Part shown: in pieces, positions 24,958-37,962 of the stretch
Layout: each line of letters starts with the position of its first letter
Numbering within the stretch: position 1 is the first letter of the stretch
DNA from: Chaenocephalus aceratus
Taxonomy: Eukaryota; Chordata; Actinopteri; Perciformes; Channichthyidae
Direction of reading: 5' to 3'
Assembly (NCBI GenBank): GCA_023974075.1
Contig: CM043791.1
Coordinates: 7,449,767-7,513,766, forward strand
DNA: 64,000 nucleotides
Made by a program: the position numbers and the translations under genes
Notes under the pieces: model-generated
What the model saw: only the letters and a program-made list of their open reading frames with translations
The model's database searches: none
Told to the model about the DNA's origin: nothing

Positions 24958-27900
24958 TTAAGGAGTCACCATGTCGTCACACACACCCAATTACCCATCG
25001 TTGCCGCTAGCTCCTCAGGGGACACTGATTGGTCGGATAACTTATTAAAGTCATTTGAAGCCTGACAACATGGATTTTCATGCGATCTTGTGATTTTAGA
25101 AAGCTGTCGTGCAAGGTACTAGGGACAGATAATAATCGACTACAGTTTGTGTGTTCATGGTTTCAGCTCAGTGCAACAGTGCGTCTCATTGTAGCCTTTT
25201 TGGACCACATTGGAGCTCTATGGCTTTGGTCATTAGTGCTGAATATGGTATGATAACATGTTCTGTATACAGCCGTAAGTGGCAGTGATGAAGACAAATA
25301 AGCTAGGGAAACTACTGCTCGAGGACATTTTTCTTGTAGTTAACTTTAGCTTGACCTTACCGAGACTGTCGACAGCACAAAGCACAACAACTGAGATAAT
25401 GGACTCGTTTTTTCCTTGGTTTCCCTACTGGCACCCCCCAGGCCCCCCCCCCCCATCCCTAGCCATCTTCAGCCGAGCTTCCCCAGACCGTGGCAGTGTG
25501 GTTCCTCTAAATGAGTTTAGCCTTTATTAGTCTGTCAGAGGGAGAAAAAGAACATTGTTTCCTCCAGTAGCAGGTGGAGATATTATTCATCTATAATTGG
25601 TAATAACCCCATGCCCCCACCCCGAGGCGGCTCAATCTCCACTGAGTAATCACTGCCATCGCCTGCTCTGCTGGAAACAACATTATTAGGTCGATGGCAC
25701 CGTCTCTACCTCTGCTGCCTGCCAAGGTCTATTATCTGACAATATATGGCTTCACTCCTGCGCTTCTTTTAACACCACAGGCAGCGGAGGGAGAATCTGC
25801 TTTAAAAAGATTTTCAGCCTCCTGGACAGTGGAGGCTCCTAAATGAGCTCCAACGGGATCATTTAGGTGGAGACATCATCCGTTTTCCTGACAGCGAGGT
25901 TTGCTCTGTCGTGCAACACACCATTTCAATGTCACTGTTTTACTGTCACCTCAACTATTTCACCAGTTCAATGACTGTCTCCATTTGTTCTGGATCAAAT
26001 TGGGGCTGCAAGTAATGATCCATTTTACATCTCACAGAGCCAAAGAAGACCTTTCTTTCTTTTTGCCCCATTCTTTGTTTGGTCAGAAATGCAAAGTTAT
26101 TACCCACAGCTAAAGAAGATTGGAATGTCTGGTTTAATCTGACCAAACAATACAAAGTTTACTACTGAGTATTATATTTGACATAGAAAATCATAAAATG
26201 TTCCCATATGAGACGCTAAAAGCAGAAATTGTGTGGATTTATGCTTGAAAACAGACAGAAACTAATCCATTTATCATGCAATCGTCTCAGCTCTAGACAG
26301 AATGGTGCGTTCATGTGCACTAAGGTGTGGCTTGTGAAGGCAATGCAGTCTTAGCATGTATTTCAAGTGTCAGGTGAGGTAGTTAAGGCATCCAAAACAA
26401 AAGATTAGCTTAAAAAGATGAATTTACCTCATCAATTTCCACCATATTTTCTATTGTTGTAGTATCACCTACAAACAAACCGTCTCTCATTTCTCTCCTC
26501 TACTTTCTATCTCACAATCCTTCCAAACTGAAATCTTGGAAGCAATAATAAGATCATTAGTCGACAGAGTGCTGGAGCAGCAGAGTGAAAGTGACCTTGC
26601 TGCTGCGTAGAGCAGACTAATATTTCATCAGCCAACACTCGGGGCACACCTGCCTCACAGCTATACTCCTGTTCCCACATCTGCCAACGGCTCTGCGCCT
26701 CATCCCTGAGAGGAGGCGTCAGGGGAGGGAAGGAAAGAAGAAAGGAAGAGGCAAATAAAAGGCAGAAAGAGAGAAAAACTACAAAGTCTTGTGTGGGCAC
26801 ACGCTGAAACTCTGCTCAAAGTCAACCGACACTTTCCCTGAGATACGCAGGGAAACCACGAGAAAAGAGCGCGTAGAGATACTGTGACGAAGAGGGGAAA
26901 CTTTACGGTAAACTATCTACTCATATGTAGATGTGAGCAGTTTGCCACTGCAGCTTGGGACCACCCCTGAGGCGAGAGGGTACATGAATGAATAACTAAC
27001 ACGGGGACACATCAGGACAAAGCTTCTCCCCTGCACCAGGACGAAACCAGACCCAAACTGAATACAAGTGAACTCTGGAAATCAGAAGGGACGGAAGTGG
27101 CATCACGTGCTCGAGACAATATTATCCTGAGGCAAGAGAAGTGAAACCATAACTGTGGAAGCTCAGAACAAGACAATCCATTCAGCATTTTACATTCAAG
27201 TCCGTCACTTCTCCAAGGTTACACTGACATGCGAGCCACTAAGCACAGCCCACTGACGTGTGACGGAGTGTGAGGGAGTGTGAGGGAGTGTGTGTGGGCA
27301 CATTGAGGATTTGGACTATATGAGATCCACCACAGATGACAGATGTGTTGATAACACTGCATTGACGACAGTTGTGGTCAAAAATAGTTATGAGTAGCCA
27401 CTATGAGAAAATAGATGAATCATGAGACCAACCTCTTTACGGTTGATCTATGTTATCCCTGCATGTGCCTCCAGTGTGTGAATAAGGACCTACTTGAAAT
27501 GGATGTTTGGACAAATTAAATACTAATTAAATTAGGTGGGTATTATTATCTCTATTTGTTTAAGCTAAACAGAGGGCTTCCTGGGAACCTGTGATTTGAC
27601 ATGGAACCAAAAGGTAGCAATACTACCGTTTTAGAATACTCGGCTACAAGTACAAGTATTTGCTTGTTTCAAAAGAAAGGTCTTAAACTCTTAAATGTGG
27701 AGAGGGTGTCTGCCTTCAGAACACAAAGTGGACTGAAGCCCCAGTTGTACTTCTAGAGACTCCAGGAACCATACATAACCCTGACATGTGGAAATGCAGT
27801 GCCCTAGTGGGGTGATGGGGGACTGTGAGCTCTTTAAGGTATGCGTGAAATGAATGCAACGTTTATGGCAAACCATTTCACAGTAATAGAAATGTGAGTC

Positions 27901-28082
27901 TAAAAACAGTGCGTCACATTCCCCTCCCTCAAAATGCTGCTAGCGTGACTAAAAGCATGGGCTCCAGAAGTGGGGCAGTATTTATGAGAGCGTGCCTCCA
28001 GGAGCAGGGGGAGGATGCGGCTGCAGCACAAAGGAACCCCCTAGCTTCACTACCATCACACATCCCACTGCTCCCCCTCTCC

Positions 28083-28599
28083 CATTAGCCTCATCCTCGC
28101 TTGTCCCCCTCTCCCATAGCCTCATCCTTGCTGTCCCCCTCTCCCATAGCCTATCCTACTGTCCCCCTCTCCCATAGCCTCACCTACGTCTCTGCTCATC
28201 CTCCTGTCCCCCTCTCCCATAGCCTCATCCTCGCTGTCCCCCTCTCCAATAGCCTCATCCTCGCTGTCCCCCTTCCCATAGAGGCCTCCCCTCTCATCCT
28301 CGTCGTCCCCACTCTCTCCATAGCCTTCACCTCCTCGCGCTGTCCCCCTCTCCCATAGCCTCATCCTCGCTGTCCCCCTCTCCCATAGCCTCATCCTCGC
28401 TGTCCCCCTCTCCCATAGCCTCATCCTCGCTGTCCCCCTCTCCCATAGCCTCATCCTCGCTGCCCCCTCTCCCATAGGCCTCATCCTCGCTGTCCCCCTC
28501 TCCCATAGCCTCATCCTCGCTGTCCCCCTCTCCCATAGCTCATCCTCGCTGCCCCCCTCTCCATTAGCCTCATCCTCGCTGTCCCCCTCTCCCATAGCC
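28083..28599 (+). repeat. 30-bp minisatellite (VNTR)
   Basis: About 17 units of a roughly 30-bp C-rich repeat containing ATAGCCTCATCCTCGCTGTC and CCCCTCTCCC, with degenerate units around 28160-28330 and a homogeneous block at 28340-28530. Because 30 is a multiple of 3, it gives an open minus-strand frame repeating GERGTARMRLWER-like units, an artefact. Confidence 0.95.
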
Positions 28600-28957
28600 A
28601 CGCTACTGGGATGTCAGTTTCCATAGGATCGACCTTTGACCCGGTCTTATGCAGAGCTGGAGCAAATATAAACAGCCCTCCCCTCACCCCCCCCTCCTTC
28701 GTACCATCAAATGGCCAGCACAAAGGAAAAGAGCTGACCTTAACTGTCCTGGAGGTGATCAGGAGAATACATGCACAGAACACACAGGGATGTCAGTACC
28801 AGTGCACTTTCAAGCCAACCCAAGACAAGAGCTTTCATCTGGATGCAGCTCCCTTGATGAAGAACATAAGAGAAGAGAGGACAGTGGTGGAAGAGGGAGA
28901 AGAAAAACAAAGCACTCAGCCAATCAACTGGCCGGAGTGAAACAAAGGGCTATCTGT

Positions 28958-29085
28958 AAAAGCCCTGGACTTCATCCACCCTGTGACGGTGAGAGGACTT
29001 CGATCCCCAGGCTGCTCCAAAGCCCTGGACTTCATCCCACCCTGTGACGAGAGACCTTCGATCCCCCGGCTGCAGGCAGCTCCAA
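28958..29085 (+). repeat. tandem duplication of about 60 bp
   Basis: Two adjacent copies of a segment containing AAAGCCCTGGACTTCATCC, CACCCTGTGACG and TTCGATCCCC.GGCTGC, differing by small indels. Confidence 0.85.
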
Positions 29086-30509
29086 CGCCCTGATGGAGCC
29101 CGTTAAGCCCCCACTGCCATTCAGCTCATTGAGCTGAACCAGCTGCTGACCACCAACATTCTGCTTTTAATGCTTTTAAGCATAGATGGGATTTTTTACA
29201 CAACGATTGTGCTTCTTGTAATCTAGCCAGTCTTTATTTGTATCTACTCTGAAGTCTTTGATCCTCACCTCAACTGCTCACAGAGTCAACCCCACCCCTG
29301 GGCCATGTCACAATCTCATGGAGGCTGATACAGGCCAAGTGTTAGCATGCAGGCGTATCTGCATAAAACAAGTCTCAACATGTATGATGGAATAAGAACT
29401 ATCTGTGGGATACCACATCATCCATACTAAGTCACCAGAGGTCAGGCAGGCACACAGCTGACCAACAGGAATGATGTGTACAACCCCAACACATAAGCAC
29501 ACCTGGGATTGAAATACTTGCAGAGAAACAAGTATGGGAAACAGTTCCACTCCAGATGAAGTCTGGATGAAATATTGAGAATTTCAATCAAATATAATAT
29601 ATCAAGCACAACTCAAGCCCCTAGAAAGTGTGGTAGGCGTTGGAAGAACATGTTCATATTCTCTGTGTTTGTCACGTGACGCAATGGGGCCAAAAAATAC
29701 TTTTCCCATCAACTTACAGGTAAGCCTGTAAATGTATGTGTAATTGTACATTATGGTCCCTCTCCATTCATTTGGCTGATCCGAGGCAGGACTGAGCAAC
29801 TTTCACAGGCATTGAGGCGTCCAGCCTTCAACACGGCTCTATTTTTACATAAATGAAACGACCTCATGGAGGGCGTTTGTTGGAAGAGTCTTCACAGATA
29901 TTCGATCACTGCTCAAAAGTGTCACCGCTCTTCCAGCTGCTTGGGCCTGTCCAAAAGTCAATTACATTTTATACAAAATTGGTGACTTTATTTGGGACAA
30001 ATTCTTTAAATGCCCTCAACATTCGAAATTATTTTTCTATAATTATGTTCCTGGTTTTATCTCAAACAGAAGGCCATCGTTGTATTCTTTTTGTGAGCTC
30101 TTACTAGGTTGTTAATATTTGAACCGATGGATCAGCCCGTTAAGTTAAAGACGAACGTGTGTTCTGCTACTGTGATCCCAAATAAAGAAATAATAACAAG
30201 ACGGCTTAAACTTCTAAAAGCTCATATCAACTGAAGTCAACAGCATTCGTACACATTTTCCACACGCAGTTGGAAAAATAAGTGCAGGATTTGTTTTTAT
30301 TTCAAACTGTTTTCCAACTGACTGCTGCTTTCCAGTGTTGCTGCCAGCAGTCTTGTGTATAAAAAGTGTCAACATGGATAATTTCCATACAGGCCACGTC
30401 AGCTTATCCATACAAGGTACGCAGTAATGTTGAAGAGTACAAGGTGCTATTCAGTACTAGCACACAGCACCTAAACACACTTTTCTTTCAGAGTGTGTGT
30501 GAGACTCAC

Positions 30510-31064
30510 CCATCCTCCTTGGCTCTGGATCCAGGGCTGGATGTGGTTGTCCAGGTAGACGGTCATCCACTCGATGATCCTGCCCACCAGCGGACTCATC
30601 TCCTTCTCCACGCACTCCACGCACAGCGCCCCGCCAAAAGCAAAAAGCCCTACGATGCGTCCCCAGTTGACCCCGTCCCGGAACACCTCGTCCATCACAT
30701 TCTCGAAGCTTTGGTAAGCTGTGGCCGGCGTGATGTGCAGCTGGTTGTGCAGATCGCTGAAGGCGAGGGCGTACCGCAGCTCGAACTCGTTGGCCGAGTC
30801 CCGGAGGGCCTCTTTCACCGCGTCCAGGTCCGTCGTTGAGGGCAACCGTTGCTGCCTCAGCGGGGATGCCGGCGGGGTCCCGGGACTTGTGCCGTTTACA
30901 GTCCCGTTGGCGTGGGTCGCTACCCTCTGCTCCTCACCCAACCCTGCCTCCTCCCCATCAGTCCTGTTCGGATGCTCCAAGAGCTCCATGTGATTGAGAG
31001 GATAGTTTCTCTGGGAGAGTTTATAGTTAATGTAGGAAGCCACCAGTTCTCCGTTTTGAGACAT
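30510..31064 (-). CDS. bcl2l1: Bcl-xL (bcl2-like 1), first coding exon
   Basis: This exon encodes residues 1-185 of the anti-apoptotic Bcl-2 family protein Bcl-xL, which sits on mitochondrial and ER membranes and sequesters BH3-only proteins, BAX and BAK. Domains in order: BH4 (about 4-24, ELVASYINYKLSQ), a long low-complexity loop (about 28-80), BH3 (about 83-98, ALRDSANEFELRY), BH1 (about 127-147, VNWGRIVGLFAFGGAL with the key NWGR), and the first half of BH2 (PWIQSQGGW). The start ATG at 31064 has an adenine-rich context and gives the expected N-terminus (MSQNGELV). The exon ends at GTGAGT and joins 6710-6853 in phase 0. The loop is shorter in acidic content than in mammals but otherwise the protein is full length. 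Confidence 0.97.
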
Positions 31065-32616
31065 GTTGTGTTTAAATAAGCTATTTCTCTTCGCTGCGGT
31101 CCGTCTCAGCTCCTCTCTCCGTCTTGCTGTGTTGGAGTGAACACACACTGTGCCGGGCTTCCCTCTCTTCAGACCACCATGGTCAGCTGATATCCAGAGG
31201 ACACTCGGGGGGGGGGGGCAACAAATCAAACCTGCACAAGGCTGACAAATCAGCTCAGGCCCTGCGGAGAGACAACAATGAAAGGTCAAAGTCTGGACAG
31301 CCTATAAGCACACTGTGATTGTGTGTGTGAGTGTGTGTGAGTGTGTGTGGGGATGGTTGTAGACGTTCAAATTGAATGTGGACAGGTAAGGCCAAAGTGC
31401 ATCGCTTTAATTGGGCTGTTACATATGGAGCAGATGGCAATGATATTAATGAGGCTATAGTAGAGCGATCGTGTGTGTGTGTTCCTAAGAGAGAGGGGGG
31501 GGGGGGGTTTAAGGTTTAGGTGAGAAGAGATCAGAGGGACAGTCATCTCCTAATCAGTGACCTCTGACCTTTAGGATGAGCTTTAAGGCTCCTTGCTTGT
31601 ATCAGCTCCAGCTTTCCGTCACTTACACACTCCTCTGCACACAATCACACCTACGCATGCCCTTGAATATATATGAATGGAATATTGAGCATAATGCAGT
31701 TAAGTTTTCATTGACTCAAAGTTGGAAACTTTAATCACAAACATACTTTACAATAACTCAAGTTATTCTGTGTTAATCATTGATAACATTCTGAAAGTAC
31801 CGTTGCAGTCTTAGGTTAACGTTGGGTTAACCACTTTTAGCACATTTATCACACGACTGCAGTTGTAGTTTCCAGTATGAAAAGGCCCTAAGCAGGTTGA
31901 GCATGTGTGTGAACATTATTTTTTTAAAGAATTGAGAATACATGAAACTCTCCTGTTAAACTACTACTGATTCAATCTGAATATTTTCTGAAACAGAACA
32001 ATTGTGAAAAAAGCTAATGTCTACATCTACAAAACATTTAGGAAAGAACATTTTCTTTTCCATATATGATAGTAAACTAAAACAATATTTGGGTTTTGAA
32101 CTGTTGGTGAAATAAAACAAGAAACCTGAAAACATCTCCTTGGCGGTTGTAAATGATGACAGGCATTCTGTGATTACTCAAAAGGATTGATTTGTACCAA
32201 TTCCTCTAAACCTATTGATAGTCAAATGTTAGAAATAGAAACACGTGTGGCTGCATCGCTTACAGATATTTCCAGTACAATACAGTACAGTGGCAGTCTC
32301 AGTATTGTAAACAAAACGTATTGATATTATATTGAAAGATGAATATTGACCATCCATAGTTGAGAGACCAGTGAGTTGTCACGAAGTCGTTGGAAACAAA
32401 CAATAATATGACTGTACTACATTTGTGTCAGTATCCTGCAGTAAGTGTATTGAGTTTAGGTGAGTTTACAATCCTGAAACAAAAGACAACCTGACAAACG
32501 CCGCTCCCTCACACACAGCCTGTCGCCATCCCATACACTGCTGTAACAGAAGGGAAAGGAACACAACCTGCCCTTTCCTATAACATGCGTGGCATTTCAA
32601 CTGATATCAGAATGAC
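31065..32616 (-). other. bcl2l1: bcl2l1 5' region
   Basis: The 5' UTR of bcl2l1 begins immediately above the ATG at 31064. Possible splice acceptors (CAG) occur on the minus strand within 100 bases, so a separate noncoding first exon upstream is possible and cannot be placed. G runs occur at about 31209-31218 and 31494-31507. Nothing else is recognised. Confidence 0.35.
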
Positions 32617-32961
32617 CAGTGGTAGGATGCGATACATTTACTCAAGTGTTACTACACTTGAAGACACTATTGTACTTTATACTCCACTACAATTATCTGA
32701 CAGCTTTCAAATCCGCCAATAAAAAACTTTTTTTCAAAACATTTCAAGTCAAGATATCCAGCAGCAGTATAAGTAAATACAAACATTCCTTCTTTATCAG
32801 CTGTAATACTTTTGGAATATACTTGGTATATTTTGATGTATAGGCCTACTGTTGTACATTTACTAAAGTAAGATTTTGAAAGCAGAAATTAAATTTGTAT
32901 TTTTAGAGTTCAGTTTTGCTACTTTTTGAATAAAAGATTCTCAATACTTCTTCCACTACTG
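32617..32961 (+). mobile_element. hAT-like short element (CAGTGGTAG ends)
   Basis: Left end CAGTGGTAGGATGCG and right end (reverse complement) CAGTAGTGGAAGAAG form a short inverted repeat. The inner words TACTCCACTACA and ATCTGACAGCTTT are common in a teleost non-autonomous repeat I recall. No clean 8-bp duplication is seen. Confidence 0.45.
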
Positions 32962-35900
32962 TTATTATTGTATGAGACGGATGGGAGAGGAGCTCCATGA
33001 AAACAGTGCTGGTGACATAACATAAGAGCTAATGTAGTCCCTCCTCACAGCACAATGGAAGCGCGATGCTACGCGCTCATGGCCAAACAAGCCAGGTGCT
33101 CCCAAAAACTTTTCTTACAAACTTACAACAAAACCTTAGGAAGCAGACAATGTAGGCTATATACGTGGTGAAACACTCGGGAACAGCACGTTACGCGGAT
33201 GAACACCCAGAGGGAAGCAGTGTTTACAATAGCCACATGGTCCCCACTCCCCAGCTACAGCACGTGGCTCGGGTTTTAATAGCCACAGCTTGGATGTAAA
33301 CAGCACGCAGCTTCGATAGAGCGAGTACCGAAAACATGTAGAACCTGAATGCAACATTCGCAAAAACAACCGTTCAAATATTAACTCACAGAAAGCAGAG
33401 TTAGGGATAGTGTGTTTATCACAGTGGAATCTGGACTGTAAGGTTACAGATAAACAGCCAGGATGTTAGCACCTCCTCTGTACACCACGGGCTGGTTGTG
33501 TGACGCATCTGTGTTTGGATGTAATAATATCCACATCAATTCAGATTTCCATGTTTATGCTATGAAGACTACATACATATATGATTACTAACCTTGTTGT
33601 GTCTTTCGCGATATACACAAATACAATGAGTTGTCCTCTTTCCGTTTCCTTTCCCTCTGTATAAATGTCCGGAATAGGTCTGTCAGTAGGTCTGTGTGTA
33701 CAAAAGCTGTCACAATCCAAGACTATAAAATAGTCACTTTGTGTGCGAGTGTATGTTTTAACCTATCCTCCTACGTCTCCCCCTCCTCTCTGGGTATGCC
33801 CAGCCCCCCTTATTACGTAATACGACGCCTTCGGAGATGTCTGAATATCTGGATCACGATCATATCAGGAATCCTCGTTCATGCTGGCCTTTAAACCCAG
33901 ACCCACTAGACATCCATAATGTGATAAAACGCTATGTTGCAACATAACCTGAGATGAGAGTATAAGGTTTGCTGTTACAACCTAACCAACAGTGTGAAGA
34001 ACAGATAGATATAGAACCCCTTCATAATAAGTGTTCGATTATAGGGACGGGACGTTCGTCTGTGTCATTCTTTGTTCACTTTATATATTTGACAGAGCTC
34101 ATTACATTTACTAAAATATAAATGAGTGTTGGAAATCTCTTTTCTAGCCTCGTGTCATTGCAGTTCAAGTGTGCCTTTTCTTTAAGAGAGAAACATATAG
34201 GCATTTGTAATCAAACACACACTTCACACAATTTAAAAAACGGTTGAACGGGTTTTAGTAAGCGCCCCTGAAGCCAGCACAGGCCAATTTTCATTCTGCT
34301 GTCATAAACACAGGGCTAGACTGTATACATAAAAGCAAAGGCGTTTAATAACAATGCAGGAAAATGCCACTTTGCGACACCACCCTGTGTTCCGGCTCTA
34401 AATAAACTTCACCACTCCAGCAATCAATACAACATTAATTCTTGAGCAATGCCTCATACACTCACAGTTCCGCCTGCACTAAAACCACTGTAGGCAGCTA
34501 TGTAGGCTACTGAAGATGGCTGTCACTGTCATATACAGTCTTGGTGTAGTCACTTGTTCATTGACTTTGAACATAGAAATGTGTGTTACAGTGGCAAACT
34601 CATTCACTACAGTTTGCCAATACATTTGGCGTCAAATTGAAATAGATGGAAACATCTAGCAGGAAACGAAATGATGGTTACGCATTCCAAATCTGTCGAC
34701 CTCCTTCCTCTGGATTCAGAGAGGAAAATCCGCACTCTACCAGCCTTCCGCTCATTATTTCACCAACAAAACAACCACAGCCATTAGAAATACATTCATA
34801 GCCTGACAAGACATACTTACTTGTATGGTGGGCTCCATAAAATCATGTCTGGCGGCTCACAATCCAGACTCCGACAGTATTAATCCTATCCGTCATTGTT
34901 AGCCTGTCTGGCTAACGCCGCGGACGGAGATATCCTAGCCTGCCACTGGCTGCCTCAGATCCGCCCACTAAACTACGTCCTCTGCGTAATGCATTCAACA
35001 TGCCAGCCTCCGTTCAGAGCTCCCAGGTAGTAATTGTGAGATGTATCCAGAGTGAAGAGAATGCTACATATGAATTAGCAGGACAAATGCAGTCCTCCAA
35101 CTGGAGAATTCACCGGTCACTTCTAACTTTGTATGAGAGCTAGCGTAGCCGGCTAACAGGAGGAAAGTCCCAGCTAGAATGAGTGTTAACTAGCTAAATG
35201 CATTTTAGCTTCCCTACGTGAATTATGTAAGTTGAGCAGTCACATTCCTCATTGTCTGCTTATCTATGTACTTGTTAAAGTAATAATAACATGGCGTTTT
35301 CATTTACAAGGCTCCGTGTAGCAGCTGTTGGGCCGCTTTCTACTTTACTCTCCAAAACAAAGGATGTAAGAGCCAAGGTCTCCATGGTAACCTTTGTTAC
35401 CCCAAAATGTAGCGCGCGCAAGGCCGACTGAGCACAGCTCGCCCCCTTGTGGACATGTTTATATAGAAAGAACGGAAACCCCTCCTAAACACTAGCTCCC
35501 CCCCCCCAATATAAAATCCCAATTCATTATATACACCTACAATACAGATCACATCAGAGTTACACAAAATATAAACAATAAATGGCTTCTTTTTTTTTTT
35601 TAAATTGTATTGTGGTACCATACTTCTGTTGGTCTTTTTTAAAGGTGTTTAGCCCTTGGTTTGGAGTTATTCAATCTCTTTGTATTGATGTGATATTTTC
35701 CCATAATTACAATTACCTTTAAACACTGAATTATTGAGCAGATTTTGTCTTGTCATCTCACAACTAAACATGAACAAAAAAAGATTTCTGAACAAAATTA
35801 AATAATCCATAACAACTTCCCCACAAAAGAAAGCAAATCATGTGTGTGCAAACATTTTAAAGTGAACTGTCATTTACACTTGCCTCTTTATTTTTACATT

Positions 35901-36023
35901 TCTATTTCTTGAGTGCACCCTTTATTAATGTTAATTAATTAACCATTAACTCAAGTCAAAATATTTGAGGACTAAAGCTTCATAAACGTAATCAAAAGGC
36001 ACACAAGTGAATCAGAATTCAGG
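32962..36023. other. intergenic DNA between bcl2l1 and arfgef2
   Basis: The 5' end of bcl2l1 and the 3' end of arfgef2 face this stretch. No confident gene is seen. A possible orphan first exon on the + strand at 35291-35365 is discussed as a finding. Confidence 0.4.
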
Positions 36024-36029
36024 TTTATT
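36024..36029 (-). terminator. arfgef2: candidate polyadenylation signal of arfgef2
   Basis: A minus-strand AATAAA (TTTATT on +) lies about 1.4 kb below the arfgef2 stop codon. It is one of several candidates in an AT-rich 3' UTR; the choice is uncertain. Confidence 0.3.
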
Positions 36030-37407
36030 ACTTCACCAAATGTTTGGAAGATTACATCACAATATTATGTATAGAACCGTATAGCACTTTCATTTCTATG
36101 TATCTTACATTGAAAACTTTACAGTCTGCTTTTTTCATGTACTGTATATATATATATATATTTATATATTCCCTAGCTTTAGGGAAGAAAAGTAGACATC
36201 CATAGTTGCAAGGGAAGGAATGCTTCTCAAAAAATATTTAAATGCACTTTAAATAATTACATACATCCTTCTTTTAAAAAAAAAAAGGCATGGAATAAAC
36301 TACGAAGGATCCAGAGATTCCTCTTTCTCTGTAGATGCAACATTTGGTTCTGCTCCGTCCCGGAACTCTACTGCTGAATGTGACACAACACTGACGGGCG
36401 CTCCAAACATCCAGAGCTAGATGATACACCGGAAGGCATTAATACATGAGCAAACTGTCGGCAACAGGTGTGCAAAAAGAGTGTGGGAAATGGACAACCA
36501 CTGTTTCCCCTCATGGGCCGAATGATGGATAAGTGGAGGATTTTATGAGCCAGCTGATATTGAAAAGCCAGGAAGAGGTGACTCTGTTAAGTCCTTCAGT
36601 GTCAACACAAAAAAGAAATGTATGACTGCAATCAATCTTTCATTGTAAACCAACCTGAATAATAATCATAAAGCAAGAGAGTAAAATAAATATGAAAAAT
36701 CTCATTGATATGGAATGTTAAAGACGAGAGGACGGTTGTGTCACGGAGACGTCTCAAATGAAGCCGCTTGGGATCTTTGATAGTGTTGGAAGAGACGCAG
36801 ATTCTTCTCACCTGCAGCTCAGAGTTTCAGTCTACAGCCCGCTACCGAATAACAGGAACACAAACATTAAAGTGACAAACAATGCTTTGGGATGAGCATC
36901 GACACATGAGGGTTCAGATATTACAACATATTTTCATTAGATCACCAAACTCACAATAAGGGCGACACTTGACGGTGTTATCATTTTCAAACAGGCACAG
37001 GTGGCCAAAAATCGCAAATGTAAGGTTCATCGAATTCAATGGTATCGTCGGCATAAAGACCTCTTTTGTTAAAAAAAAAAAAAAACAGAAAAACAAACCA
37101 ACAAAATCGGGTACAATATCAATAAATTATCTGTTTACAGTTCTTCTTGTCATTGAGATGAGTCAGGGGGACGATGAATGACGGTCAGCAGAGAGCGCTG
37201 GTCACAGTGCTGTTCATCCCCGAGAAAAAGACGGGAGGAGGACAGGGTGAAGACTTTCCTACAAGTGGAGTGCAGTAGAGAAGCTGAACAGAGACAGAAA
37301 AGCTGCAGTCGTTCTCCTCTTCCTCCTCTGTGGTCTGTTCCAGTCTCTTTTGTGTCAACCTACAAATGTCCTTTTGATTTCTCCACCCGATCCTGCACCC
37401 ACTCATT
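36030..37407 (-). other. arfgef2: probable arfgef2 3' UTR
   Basis: AT-rich, without coding potential, directly following the arfgef2 stop codon on the minus strand. The true 3' end is not defined. Confidence 0.45.
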
Positions 37408-37566
37408 CTAGGATATGGGAATTCGGGCCGCCTCGGGAGCGGCGATGTGGAAGACGGAGCCGATGCGCAGGAAGAAGCGCCTGAGGACGGCCCGCAGCTC
37501 GGGGATCAGGTCGAACTGCATCATCTCACACAGGTGGGGGTAGTAGCAGGAAGCATGGGGCTTGAA
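37408..37566 (-). CDS. arfgef2: ARF guanine nucleotide exchange factor 2 (BIG2), last exon
   Basis: The exon opens after TTTTCCAG on the minus strand with [20 protein letters not shown], then [16 protein letters not shown], the nearly invariant C-terminus of BIG1/BIG2. The stop is TAG at 37410-37408. The tail after the conserved block ([16 protein letters not shown]) is short and unlike either human paralogue. It joins 40450-40567 in phase 0. BIG2 activates class I ARFs at the trans-Golgi network and recycling endosomes; this part belongs to the C-terminal HDS region. Confidence 0.95.
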   Translation of the reverse strand, partial: FKPHASCYYPHLCEMMQFDLIPELRAVLRRFFLRIGSVFHIAAPEAARIPIS

Positions 37567-37962
37567 CTGGAAAAGGAGAAAGTCAGACAAAAAATATTTA
37601 CAATTGTCTTTTCTGCTCAACTATCAACACCAAATATGCAGAAGGAGGCCTGCATCTACTCAGACAGCAGACCTGTGCTAACAAGCTAACAGGTATTGTT
37701 CGGCAGAAAGAAAATAGTTCCTACATGAAACTGCGTACAACAAGGTCTGTGGATTATCTTAAACACCCTTAATAATAAATAGCACTATAGCCAAACAAGT
37801 TACTTCACTCTGAAATGCATTTAATGTTTACAATTATTTTCCCTTTTTAATATATCTGTGTTTATTGTATCTTACCTATTTTAATCATAGTCCAGTATTA
37901 TGACATTCATGTTTTTGGACCATTTCGCGGATAGTGCTAGATCTGTTTATGGCTATTTGGTT

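Noticed and set aside
28122..28601. 159-codon repetitive frame with GERGTARMRLWE units
   Set aside because: Produced by the 30-bp minisatellite; no start context, signal or flanking gene structure, and neighbouring frames are open too.
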